Positions 15,988 through 23,734 of a stretch of DNA of 49,454 nucleotides are shown here, piece by piece. This stretch comes from JBKHBT01 sp046542255 (GTDB taxonomy: Bacteria > UBP14 > UBA6098 > JBKHBT01). The stretch's first letter is position 1. Every line of letters begins with the position of its first letter. A program made the position numbers and the translations under genes. The DNA is taken from positions 1-49,454 of the forward strand of contig JBKHBT010000014.1 of the NCBI GenBank assembly GCA_046542255.1, given 5' to 3'. The notes beneath the pieces are model-generated. The model searched no databases. It worked only from the letters and a program-made list of their open reading frames with translations, and was not told the DNA's origin.

Positions 15988-16809
15988 TTATTCTACTTCG
16001 ATATTCGAATCAGCATCTATTCTGATTTTCTTTTCTATGACTTTGCCATCTTCATTGATTTTTATCATAATTACGCCATCATCCTCGACAGAAGACTCGG
16101 CTGATATAGACATTGGTATCGAGATTTCTTCTTCTATTTCGCCATCTTCAGTAACCATTATCTTTATTGTTTCGCCATCTTTGCCATTATTTTCGAATTC
16201 CACATCGACATCGACATCTTCGTCATCTTCATCATGAAGATCGACCTCATCGCCATCTATCACAATCGATTTGGATTTGACAATGGTTTTGACTTTCTTG
16301 CCCTCGCCATTTTCTTCCATCACCTCGACATCTTTATCATTGGCCTTAACCTCTACATTGCCCGAGCCATTCTCTGAGACATCGATGCCAGCTGCGTCCA
16401 ATTCGATAGTTTCTTCCTTGCCATCACCCATTTGGAATCTGAACTTCATCATCTTCTTGCCGCCGGTTGTATCAGTTTCGAAACTGAAATCGCCGATTTC
16501 ATTTAGAATCTCTTTGATATCGAAATCATATTCTTCATCTTCATCATCTTTGAGTGCATCGATATGGCCGAGTTCTTCTTCGAGGAAATCATCGATATCA
16601 TCGAAATTCTCGAATTCCTTCTCGACAGTGCGGTAATTGCCATTTTCATCGATATGTATCATCGCCTTAATTGTGCCAGTCTCGGTTAATTCGATTTTGT
16701 CGATTGTGATGTCTTTTTCTTGCTGAGCTACTGCTGGCTTCATTGAAAATAGAACCACCGCAAAAGTAATTGCAAAAACAGCAAAGGTTGTAATTGCGGG
16801 CTTTTTCAT
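15988..16809 (-). other. possible internal translation start yielding a secreted acidic protein
   Basis: Within the M56 gene, an ATG at 16807-16809 (minus strand) is preceded by GGGAG with a 6-base spacer. The peptide from this ATG starts with two lysines, a hydrophobic core and the signal-peptidase-like end KPAVAQQ. A 273-residue acidic secreted form could therefore be made independently. The same segment can equally be the fourth helix of the peptidase. Confidence 0.35.
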
Positions 16810-17724
16810 AATATTCTCCCTTCTTTTTAATTGATATTTTATCCTCGATAACATTTTTTTATGGTTTCTGGAAAATCCTGTGCTTGCATTCATAGCGGCC
16901 GAATTGCGTGAAAATGTCCTGCAAATATCCAGGATATTTTTGATATATGTTATCTTATCGCTTTTGAGGCTTTCTATTGCATAGTCATCGCAATTTCTTT
17001 CGGAGAAATCGAAATATTTATCAATAAGAATCCAGGCGAATGGATTTGCGAAATTAATTACTCTAGCAATAGATATTAACGGTGTAAACAGTCTATCACC
17101 GGCTTTGATATGAGCTATTTCATGGGCTAAGATGAGTTTCTTTTTATCATCGGGCAGCTCATGCCAGATAACAGGAAGATATATCACGGGCCTAAAAATC
17201 CCAGCTACAAAAGGGCTATGCTCATAACCAGTAATACGAAACCTGAAATTTATGCTTGGAATTTTAGGTAATATATGCGAGGATATGGCAATATTTTTGC
17301 TTCCGGAAATATACATCTGAAGCTTTATCCGATGGAATAAGAAAAGAGCAATAAGCCCGAAAGAACCAATAATCCAAAAGAGAAATAGCCATGACTCAAA
17401 AGAAAGCCTAATAGCTGCTTGCTTTGGCATTGTAAGAGCGATTGCATCGATACTACTGTATGATATTTCGAGATTACCAGCGCTTCTGGTATTTTTGAAA
17501 ATTCCTAATCTACTAATATCAAAAGCGATAAAGGGGGGAATCATAAGTTTGATTATAGCAGCCATAGATATTATTTTCAATAGTATTGCTTTTTGTTCTT
17601 TTAGCAAATAAAGAAGCGCGATAATCGAAAGTGAGAAAATTAGATTAATCAGAAACATTACGCTATATGCCGAAAACCAGCTTTGCGATATATTATTAAT
17701 TTCCTGTATCATATTCACGCTCAT
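15988..17724 (-). CDS. M56 (BlaR1-type) membrane metallopeptidase with acidic extracytoplasmic domain
   Basis: This 578-residue sensor-type protease sits in the membrane and is expected to cleave its cognate BlaI repressor. Three N-terminal transmembrane helices precede the zinc motif HEIAH (residues 201-205, in ILAHEIAHIKAGD), with ERNCDDYAIES further on. A fourth hydrophobic segment follows MKKPAITTF near residue 306. The remainder (about 270 residues) is unusually acidic, with DDEDEEYDFD and DEDDEDVDVDVE runs, and replaces the penicillin-binding domain of classical BlaR1, so the signal sensed is not a beta-lactam by default. The start overlaps blaI by 29 bases. An in-frame ATG at 17712 is possible, and neither start has a strong site. 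An internal start with a strong site is described separately. Confidence 0.82.
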   Translation of the reverse strand: MSVNMIQEINNISQSWFSAYSVMFLINLIFSLSIIALLYLLKEQKAILLKIISMAAIIKLMIPPFIAFDISRLGIFKNTRSAGNLEISYSSIDAIALTMPKQAAIRLSFESWLFLFWIIGSFGLIALFLFHRIKLQMYISGSKNIAISSHILPKIPSINFRFRITGYEHSPFVAGIFRPVIYLPVIWHELPDDKKKLILAHEIAHIKAGDRLFTPLISIARVINFANPFAWILIDKYFDFSERNCDDYAIESLKSDKITYIKNILDICRTFSRNSAAMNASTGFSRNHKKMLSRIKYQLKRRENIMKKPAITTFAVFAITFAVVLFSMKPAVAQQEKDITIDKIELTETGTIKAMIHIDENGNYRTVEKEFENFDDIDDFLEEELGHIDALKDDEDEEYDFDIKEILNEIGDFSFETDTTGGKKMMKFRFQMGDGKEETIELDAAGIDVSENGSGNVEVKANDKDVEVMEENGEGKKVKTIVKSKSIVIDGDEVDLHDEDDEDVDVDVEFENNGKDGETIKIMVTEDGEIEEEISIPMSISAESSVEDDGVIMIKINEDGKVIEKKIRIDADSNIEVE

Positions 17725-18097
17725 CGATAATTTCTTTTATATGCTCTATCTCCTTATCTGTCAGCTTCCCTGATCCAATGAGATAGCTTGCCAGCTCGCC
17801 GAAAGAGCCATCGAAAATTCTCTCGACAAATCGCTTTGTCTCACCGACTACTACTTCGCTGCGTTTCTTGGTAGGAGCATAGAAATTGACCAGGCCGATT
17901 TTTTTCTTTCTGAGGAAGCCTTTTTTCTCCAGTTTATTCATAATCGTCTGGACTGTTGTGTATGCCTTTTGGCCCTCTGGATATGTCGCCTCGAGCACAT
18001 CTCTAACAGATAGCTCGCCTTCCATTTCCCAAACTGCCTGCATTATTTCCCATTCGAGCGGTGTAATTTTTTTTGCCATAATTACCGTTTTCTCCAT
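17696..18097 (-). CDS. BlaI/MecI/CopY-family transcriptional repressor
   Basis: This 133-residue winged-helix repressor controls, with the M56 peptidase that follows, a signal-responsive regulon. The N-terminal LTPLEWEIMQAVW-type start (here ITPLEWEIMQAVWEMEG) and YTTVQTIMNKLEKKGFLRKKK are hallmark features of the family's DNA-binding domain. The C-terminal part is a helical dimerisation domain. The ATG at 18097 gives the full frame; a second ATG at 18079 (MAKKITPLEW) is an equally plausible start. It shares its last 29 bases with the peptidase gene. A promoter and a palindrome lie just upstream, consistent with autoregulation. Confidence 0.9.
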   Translation of the reverse strand: MEKTVIMAKKITPLEWEIMQAVWEMEGELSVRDVLEATYPEGQKAYTTVQTIMNKLEKKGFLRKKKIGLVNFYAPTKKRSEVVVGETKRFVERIFDGSFGELASYLIGSGKLTDKEIEHIKEIIDEREYDTGN

Positions 18098-18131
18098 TAG
18101 AATGCTCTTTGCTCTTAATTATTTAGTTGAG

Positions 18132-18149
18132 CTACTAAAGCCATAGTAG
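18132..18149. promoter_or_regulatory. candidate BlaI operator
   Basis: CTACTA (18132-18137) and TAGTAG (18144-18149) form a perfect palindrome with a 6-base spacer. It directly abuts the -10 box and covers the expected transcription start of blaI. BlaI-family operators are palindromes of the TACA/TGTA type; this one is similar but not identical. Confidence 0.5.
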
Positions 18150-18177
18150 AACATAACAAAAATTTTCTGCTTATCAA
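18150..18177 (-). promoter_or_regulatory. promoter of the blaI-M56 unit
   Basis: Minus strand: TTGATA (18177-18172), a 16-base spacer, TATGTT (18155-18150), about 53 bases before the blaI start. The palindrome lies immediately downstream of the -10 box. Confidence 0.5.
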
Positions 18178-18327
18178 GTATTTTTTTAGAAGTTCGGGAA
18201 CTGAGTTGTTCCTATTTTATGATATAGCAATATTTCAGATATTATTATGTCATGTTTCTTTACTATAGGTAATATAATGCTGTTCTCATTTTATTATAAT
18301 GAATTTTACATATCCTGGATTTATTTA

Positions 18328-18356
18328 TTGACAGATACGTAAGAGCATATTATACT
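18328..18356 (+). promoter_or_regulatory. strong promoter of the DUF4388-roadblock gene
   Basis: TTGACA (18328-18333), a 17-base spacer and TATACT (18351-18356) form a near-consensus sigma-70 promoter. The predicted start lies about 30 bases before the coding region. Confidence 0.75.
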
Positions 18357-18394
18357 ATGCTAAATTTAGAGTGAAATAATTATTCTGCTTAGGA

Positions 18395-19639
18395 ATGATG
18401 CAAGAAGCAAAGCAAATAAAACATATACCAGAAAATCAATTAAAAAAGATTTTGGTAGTTGAAAAGAGCACATCATTTGCTAATAAGTTTAATTCAGACT
18501 ATAGTGAAGAATATCAAAATGCTGTTGATTTTCAAATAGTAAAGAACATTGAGCTTGCATCGAAGAGTAAAAATCTACATCAGTTTGATCTTTGCATTTT
18601 GGGGCCTTCCAATATGCTTCAAGATGAAAATACCCTGAATATGCTTATAGAGAACTTTAGCGAGGTTCCTGTTATTATTATTAACGAGAGTCAGATTAAT
18701 GTAACAGTAAGAAACAGGCTTAACATTATCAATGATCTTAAGCCAGGAATAAGCCCAAAAGAGATAGCTGAAATTATTAGTACATTTTTTTCAAGCCAAA
18801 AACATGGATATATCTACGGATTTTCTCTTGATTCAATAATACAAACAGTCAGCATGGAGAAAAAAACTTGCACTTTATACATACATAAAGGCTCAAAAAC
18901 AGGAGCAATATTTTTTAGAAATGGCGAGCTTCTCGATGCTGAAATCGATAATAAAATGGGCCAAAATGCAGTAAATGAGATGTTCGATTGGCATAATGTT
19001 GAGTTAGAGATTATCCCTGGAAGTAATAGGATACAAAAGAAAATCGAAGGCACGCTGTTTAGCATCCTTATGGAAGCGTACATTAACAAAGATGAGGCAA
19101 AAGATAAGAATTCAGAAGATACTTCAGACAATCAAACTGAGAAACAAAATAACGATGTTTTAACTGATCTTGATGATCATTTAGAATTCTTAAAATCAAT
19201 TGGTATAGAAAATGATTTCACAGAAAATATATTAGATATTTCACATCAAAAGGAGGAAAAGGTGAAGATTGGAAAAGTAAACCAACTTTTAGAAAACCTT
19301 AAAGATGATATGGGAGCAGGGCTCCTTGCCACTGATATTTTTGTTGCTGCTGATGGGCAAGCTGTCGCAGGAATAAACTCAAAACCTAAAGCATCTGCTT
19401 TGTTTAACCAAATGACAGATTATTTGGTTAAAGCACTTGCTGGTTCGGGTATGCCCAAACTTGGTAATTATTATATGATAGATTTGCAGGGTAATGCGAT
19501 GGTGGTAATATTACCTTTGGGAAAGTACAGGCAAGGGCTGCTAGTAAATAAGGAAAAATCTAAGCTAGGCCTATTGCTTAATGTAATTCTACCAGAGTAC
19601 CTCGAAAATATTAGAGAAGCTTTAGACGATGCTAGTTAA
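18395..19639 (+). CDS. receiver-like / DUF4388 (PATAN) / roadblock-LC7 signalling protein
   Basis: This 414-residue cytoplasmic protein has three parts. Residues about 15-130 look like a degenerate receiver fold (KKILVVEKS ... FDLCILGPSN), in which the usual phospho-acceptor aspartate is not clear. Residues about 135-215 match DUF4388/PATAN (GYIYGFSLDSIIQ ... GAIFFRNGELLDAEI), a domain of bacterial scaffolding and polarity proteins. After an acidic linker, residues about 290-410 resemble a roadblock/LC7 domain (LLATDIFVAADGQAVAGI), which usually partners small Ras-like GTPases. No GTPase gene is in the window. The start has only AGGA directly before ATGATG, so the first or second ATG may be used. 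It is monocistronic with its own strong promoter. Confidence 0.75.
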   Translation: MMQEAKQIKHIPENQLKKILVVEKSTSFANKFNSDYSEEYQNAVDFQIVKNIELASKSKNLHQFDLCILGPSNMLQDENTLNMLIENFSEVPVIIINESQINVTVRNRLNIINDLKPGISPKEIAEIISTFFSSQKHGYIYGFSLDSIIQTVSMEKKTCTLYIHKGSKTGAIFFRNGELLDAEIDNKMGQNAVNEMFDWHNVELEIIPGSNRIQKKIEGTLFSILMEAYINKDEAKDKNSEDTSDNQTEKQNNDVLTDLDDHLEFLKSIGIENDFTENILDISHQKEEKVKIGKVNQLLENLKDDMGAGLLATDIFVAADGQAVAGINSKPKASALFNQMTDYLVKALAGSGMPKLGNYYMIDLQGNAMVVILPLGKYRQGLLVNKEKSKLGLLLNVILPEYLENIREALDDAS

Positions 19640-20193
19640 GGCTGAAGCTCATTAAAGCAAGGCTCTTTTCCCAGAATCTGTAAATAAATTTAAATTATCA
19701 GGCGAATGGGCTTTATTTTATGCCATTTTTATAACTAGTGCTATATTGTGGTAGTATGGTTTTACATGTTTTTTTATTAGCTCGATTCTGTTTAATCGGA
19801 ATGTAAACTTTACTATTTGCATAATATAAAGCAACTTATAGTTTTGGAACCATTAGCCTAAATGGTGATATCCAGTAACTAAATAACCATGGCTACTACC
19901 ATCTTCGCAAGGTTCTCCGAAGCTCCGCTTCGATTCTGTTTGATAGCTTGTGGAAGCGGAGCTTCTCAACGAGGATAAAAGTATAAGATTGTTTACTTTA
20001 CATAAATTTTAACACTGCATCTTGGTTTTAAGCTTCTTATTATTATATTGATTGAATTGCCTTTTGCCTTAGAGATGCCGACTTAACGGAAAGGAAATAT
20101 CTCGGCTAAAATGAATCTAATATTCATCGCCAATATGTATCTCTTAAAAGAATAATAAATGGAGTAGATATGATTTTTTTTATGCCTTTTTCG
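19640..20193. other. gene-free spacer upstream of dnaN
   Basis: Apart from the dispersed repeat annotated separately (19781-20035), this spacer carries an open 18-codon frame at 20170-20226 (start preceded by GGAG, hydrophobic peptide). I see no DnaA-box cluster (TTATCCACA type), so there is no support for a replication origin here. Confidence 0.5.
19781..20035 (+). repeat. dispersed repeat family 1, copy A
   Basis: The left end (CTCGATTCTGTTTAATCGG onward) is closely similar to 47423 onward and to 29152 onward. The right end, from CAACGAGGATAAAAGT to TTAACACTGCATCT, is closely similar to 47787-47840. The middle contains a perfect 13-base inverted repeat, GAAGCTCCGCTTC (19919-19931) and GAAGCGGAGCTTC (19953-19965). 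It has no coding capacity and looks like a non-autonomous element or a structured intergenic repeat. Confidence 0.65.
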
Positions 20194-20222
20194 TTGACTG
20201 TATGTATTATTTTCAATATATT
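20194..20222 (+). promoter_or_regulatory. promoter of the dnaN-gyrB operon
   Basis: TTGACT (20194-20199), a 17-base spacer and TATATT (20217-20222). The expected start is about 29 bases before the dnaN ATG. Confidence 0.7.
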
Positions 20223-20257
20223 ATGAAAAATTTTTCATGAATATCTCAGGAGGCCAC

Positions 20258-21385
20258 ATGAGGTTAAAAGTTGAGAAGAATGATTTAACAGAAGCATTAC
20301 GTCTTGTAGCGGGCGTTTTACCCCCGCGTTCTATACATCCGGTTTTGTCCAATATTTTACTTTCAGCATCCGATGGCGAGCTTAGAATACTTGGCACAGA
20401 CCAGGATATGACATTAGAAGCCCGCGTCAAGGGCTGCACAATCGAGGAAGAAGGTTCGATCGGAGTTCCAGCCAGGAAAATGAATGAGCTAATGAAAGCT
20501 CTGGCAGCAGGAGAAATGGAACTTAGCACAGATAACACAAGACTCCTTATATCGCAAGGCAAAGGTAATTTCCATATCGCTGGCGTCAATGCAGCAGAAT
20601 TTCCTTCAGTAGATATCGTAAAAGACATCAAAGACACAGTTGTGATGGATTTGGAGCTACTCCAGCGGATGATCAGCCATACATCTTTCGCCGTTTCCAG
20701 AGACATCGCCCGCGTGAATTTCTCTGGCCTATATTTCAAAATTGCCGAGAATTTACTCACAATGGTCGGCACAGATGGACAAAGGCTGATTCTTATGCGA
20801 AGGACAACAGAATCTACCAATACGCCGGCAGAACTTCTCATACCACATAAAACAATCGAGCAGATCAAAAAGATTTTCAATGCTGCCGATGAAGAAAATG
20901 TAACAATAAAAATTGGTTACAATACACTTCAAACTGATGTAGGCGATTTTAGCCTTCAATCAAAGCTCGTAAACGATTCATTCCCGGATTATGAACAGGT
21001 AATCCCACGCGATAATGATAGAACTGCTTTTGCCGATATTTCGGTCTTAGAAAGCGCTCTGGCAAGAGTTAGCGTTCTCACCAATCCTGCCAGCAATCTC
21101 GTCCGGTTCAAGTTTTCAGAAGACAATGTAACAATCTCGGGCAAAGACTATGAACTGGGCACACAGGCAGAAGAAGATGTTCCGATAGAATACAAAGGCG
21201 AAGAATTCTCAATCGGATTTTCATCGAGCAATGTTAACGATGTGCTTTCGCATATCGATACCGAAGAAGCAGAACTATCCATGAAAACACCACAGAGCGC
21301 AGTAAAGATTACGCCGAAGCCACAGCTGGATAATGAAACATATATGGCGATTCTGATGCCGCTTCGTTTAACGGGTGAAGAGTGA
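20258..21385 (+). CDS. dnaN: DNA polymerase III sliding clamp (beta subunit)
   Basis: The beta clamp encircles DNA and tethers the replicative polymerase. The 375-residue length and the three-domain pattern are typical: the N-terminal MRLKVEKNDL start, PVLSNILLSA, GTDQDMTLEA, a middle domain with FAVSRDIARVNFSGLYF, and the C-terminal end YMAILMPLRL. The ATG at 20258 is chosen because AGGAGG lies 4 bases before it; an upstream frame extension lacks a site. Its stop overlaps the GTG start of recF by 4 bases. dnaA is not adjacent, unlike the classical dnaA-dnaN-recF-gyrB order. Confidence 0.96.
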   Translation: MRLKVEKNDLTEALRLVAGVLPPRSIHPVLSNILLSASDGELRILGTDQDMTLEARVKGCTIEEEGSIGVPARKMNELMKALAAGEMELSTDNTRLLISQGKGNFHIAGVNAAEFPSVDIVKDIKDTVVMDLELLQRMISHTSFAVSRDIARVNFSGLYFKIAENLLTMVGTDGQRLILMRRTTESTNTPAELLIPHKTIEQIKKIFNAADEENVTIKIGYNTLQTDVGDFSLQSKLVNDSFPDYEQVIPRDNDRTAFADISVLESALARVSVLTNPASNLVRFKFSEDNVTISGKDYELGTQAEEDVPIEYKGEEFSIGFSSSNVNDVLSHIDTEEAELSMKTPQSAVKITPKPQLDNETYMAILMPLRLTGEE

Positions 21386-22449
21386 TCGATGAGCTGAGCC
21401 TTTACAATTTCCGGAATATAAAAACGGCGCGGCTCGAGTTTTCCAAAAGTTTTAATGTAATCTTCGGAGCAAATGGTTCCGGGAAAACCAGTATATTCGA
21501 GGCGATATATTTTGCCGGCTTTGGAAGCTCGCCATTTGGAGCATCCATCTCGGATGTCATACTTTATGGCGAAGAAAAATCGGCGGTTCATGCAAAAGGG
21601 CCTCTTGGAAAGCTTTCTTTCAACTTAGACAAAAATGGTTCAAAAAAAGTGCTCTTAGACGATAAGAAAATAAATAAGATGTCGGATATACTGGGAATAT
21701 TTCCCCAGACAATAATCGGCCCCCAGGAAGTGCAGATTGTCATCGGCGCACCATCGGTCCGCCGAAAAACTATGGATATGCATTTATGCCAGACCAATAA
21801 TATCTATACAGATGCACTAAGAAACTATAGCAATGTGCTATCAAATAGAAATGCAATCTTAAAAAAGCCAGAAAAGCTATCCGAGACTCTTCTTGATGCA
21901 ATCACAAAAGAACTTACCGAAGCTGGTGAAGTGATTATCAAAGCAAGGGATAAATTTATCGATGGCATCAAAGAGAAATCCTCCATGCTCTATAATATGA
22001 TATCAGATGGAAAGCTCGAGGTTTTCTATGAACCTTCTTTCAGAGGCGATGCGGCGGAATTCAAAGATGCACTTAAGAGCCGCATTAAAAGAGAAGTTCG
22101 ATATGGCAATACTACATTAGGCCCTCATCGCGATGAGATGGCTATCCATATCGATGGCAAGCCGGCGAAGGATTTTGCATCATGGGGCCAAAAGAGAATC
22201 GCTTCCATTGTAATCCTTATCGCTATGAGTGAATTCATACACGGCGAAAGACGCCAAAAACCATCGATACTACTCGATGATTGTTTCGCAGAGCTGGATA
22301 ATCCCAGGACAAATAAACTTCTCGAAATCGCACCAAAATGGGGACAGGTTTTTATAGCTACTCCCAAAAAGATCAATGCGCCATCGAACGATGCTGCATA
22401 TTTCGAATTTGAAAGCCCGGGAATTGTGCAGGGAGTGCAGTATGCATAA
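21382..22449 (+). CDS. recF: DNA replication and repair protein RecF
   Basis: RecF is an SMC-like ATPase that loads RecA at gaps through RecOR. The 355-residue protein has the Walker A motif GANGSGKTS (residues 29-37), the signature region SWGQKRIASIVIL, and Walker B SILLDDCFAELD. The N-terminal LYNFRNIKTARLEF is family-typical. The start is GTG, overlapping the dnaN stop (GTGA), so translation is coupled. The end overlaps the next gene by 8 bases. Confidence 0.95.
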   Translation: MIDELSLYNFRNIKTARLEFSKSFNVIFGANGSGKTSIFEAIYFAGFGSSPFGASISDVILYGEEKSAVHAKGPLGKLSFNLDKNGSKKVLLDDKKINKMSDILGIFPQTIIGPQEVQIVIGAPSVRRKTMDMHLCQTNNIYTDALRNYSNVLSNRNAILKKPEKLSETLLDAITKELTEAGEVIIKARDKFIDGIKEKSSMLYNMISDGKLEVFYEPSFRGDAAEFKDALKSRIKREVRYGNTTLGPHRDEMAIHIDGKPAKDFASWGQKRIASIVILIAMSEFIHGERRQKPSILLDDCFAELDNPRTNKLLEIAPKWGQVFIATPKKINAPSNDAAYFEFESPGIVQGVQYA

Positions 22450-22993
22450 ATTGCAGAAAAAAAAGAAAAGTCCAAAATGGCAAATAGCATTACTCATAAT
22501 TTTGATAATTATCAATCTTTCGATACCGGCCAGACATCTACTCAAAAGAACAAAATACACAAAATGGCCTGATGATTTGTATTATGACGAGCTGCATGAT
22601 GGACTACTTAATCCATTGAAAATGAAGCATATGCAAGAAGAACAATTTGATGATAAATATGAAAAAAATTGCAATAATAATAAACAAGACAAGTTTTTCG
22701 ATAATTTGATGAAAGGCTCAAAAATCGACCAGACAATGGAAAACTGTAATAATGAGTTGTATTTTGCCCATAGGCAGCTTGGAATGCTGGAATATAATAT
22801 CGAAAATTCAGTGTTTTTGAAAACAGATATCGAGAGATTTCGAAACAAGTATCGGCAAGCTCGAAAAGATGGAATTATCAAAGTCAAAGAGGTTGAAATT
22901 ATTTTAGATTCTATTTCGAAGATGAATAATAATTCAATCCCAAAATTATCTTTACAATTCTGGAAAAATAATCAAAACGGAGATTTATTTTGA
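22442..22993 (+). CDS. unknown single-span membrane protein X in the replication operon
   Basis: I do not recognise this 183-residue protein. It has a lysine-rich N-terminus, one transmembrane helix (about residues 14-29, QIALLIILIIINLSI), and a hydrophilic remainder with probable helices, ending near SISKMNNNSIP. The ATG at 22442 is supported by GGGAG 6 bases before it and overlaps recF by 8 bases. Its stop overlaps the start of the next gene by 4 bases. The position, coupled within dnaN-recF-dciA-gyrB, suggests a constant link to replication or simple operon hitchhiking. The C-terminal pattern of an E-V/E-A helix ending IS..N recurs in the next protein and may mean distant relatedness. Confidence 0.75.
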   Translation: MHKLQKKKKSPKWQIALLIILIIINLSIPARHLLKRTKYTKWPDDLYYDELHDGLLNPLKMKHMQEEQFDDKYEKNCNNNKQDKFFDNLMKGSKIDQTMENCNNELYFAHRQLGMLEYNIENSVFLKTDIERFRNKYRQARKDGIIKVKEVEIILDSISKMNNNSIPKLSLQFWKNNQNGDLF

Positions 22994-23448
22994 GTTCACT
23001 AAATCAACAGGGCCAATCGGCTTACATACCACCTTCTGACCGCGGTCACAAAAAAAGCGGGCCTTCACCTTGGTTTTGGTTAGGTATGGGATGCCTGATA
23101 ATTGTCATTATTTTTCTGGTAGTCTGTGCAGTCGGCGGCAAGAAGGTGATTAATTTCGCTAAATTAGCGATGATTACTTCAATGACAAGCAATCTCAAAA
23201 GCGCATATAACGATTTTTCGACCTTTGACGGAGACAGGGAAGAATTTGAAGAGAAAATCGAAGAAATCAATGACAAACTCGATGAATTCGAGAAACTCGT
23301 CAAGGAAAGGAAAATCACATTTACCGACATGGTTGGCATCAATGAAAGATATGAAACCGCTATGAGCGACTCTCTATTGACGCGCCAGGAAGCAAATAAA
23401 ATTATGGAAGAAATAAGCGAACTGAACGGTAAATTCGGAGTAGAATAA
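22990..23448 (+). CDS. unknown single-span membrane protein Y with coiled coil
   Basis: This 152-residue protein is not recognised. A proline/serine-rich cytoplasmic start is followed by a transmembrane helix (about residues 30-50, LGMGCLIIVIIFLVVCAVGG). A helix rich in charged residues then forms a probable coiled coil (FEEKIEEINDKLDEFEKLV, residues about 85-105), and a final helix contains EANKIMEEIS. The start is TTG at 22990, preceded by GGAG with a 7-base spacer and overlapping the previous stop (TTGA). Both this and the previous protein could anchor something at the membrane, but nothing in the sequence names the partner. Confidence 0.75.
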   Translation: MSSLNQQGQSAYIPPSDRGHKKSGPSPWFWLGMGCLIIVIIFLVVCAVGGKKVINFAKLAMITSMTSNLKSAYNDFSTFDGDREEFEEKIEEINDKLDEFEKLVKERKITFTDMVGINERYETAMSDSLLTRQEANKIMEEISELNGKFGVE

Positions 23449-23449
23449 T

Positions 23450-23725
23450 ATGCAAAGCATAGCAAATATCTTGCGCAAAGCGCTAGCTCGTAATAAATTT
23501 CGCGAGGAAACGACCGAGTTCGATATCGCTGCGAACTATGAAAAATTGTTCCCGGGAATTATTTCCCAGATGTCGAAACCTGTTCGGGTCAATGACGATG
23601 TTCTTTATATCAAGGTATTTGATTGCGTACTTAGAAATGAACTAAAATTTCGACAGAATGTTATGCTAAATAAGATAAATGAAAAGATGAGAATAAAAAA
23701 ACTAAGAAATATAAAATTCATATAG
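23450..23725 (+). CDS. dciA: DciA-like (DUF721) replicative helicase loader
   Basis: DciA helps load the replicative helicase DnaB in the many bacteria that lack DnaC/DnaI. The 91-residue protein shows the DUF721 pattern: an N-terminal region, a stretch around NYEKLFPGIISQMSKPVRV, the strand DDVLYIKVFDCVLRNEL, and a final helix with MLNKINEKM. The usual tryptophan of the first helix is not seen, so the match is moderate. The position directly before gyrB and after recF is the classical location of DUF721 genes, which supports the call. It starts 2 bases after the previous stop. Confidence 0.7.
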   Translation: MQSIANILRKALARNKFREETTEFDIAANYEKLFPGIISQMSKPVRVNDDVLYIKVFDCVLRNELKFRQNVMLNKINEKMRIKKLRNIKFI

Positions 23726-23734
23726 GATGTGAGT

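Noticed and set aside
20170..20226. 18-codon hydrophobic leader peptide frame before dnaN
   Set aside because: It has a GGAG site, but the dnaN promoter lies inside it and would start transcription after it. I treat it as chance unless an upstream promoter is shown.
19640..20257. Replication origin next to dnaN
   Set aside because: No cluster of DnaA boxes and no dnaA gene were found. The spacer is mostly the dispersed repeat.
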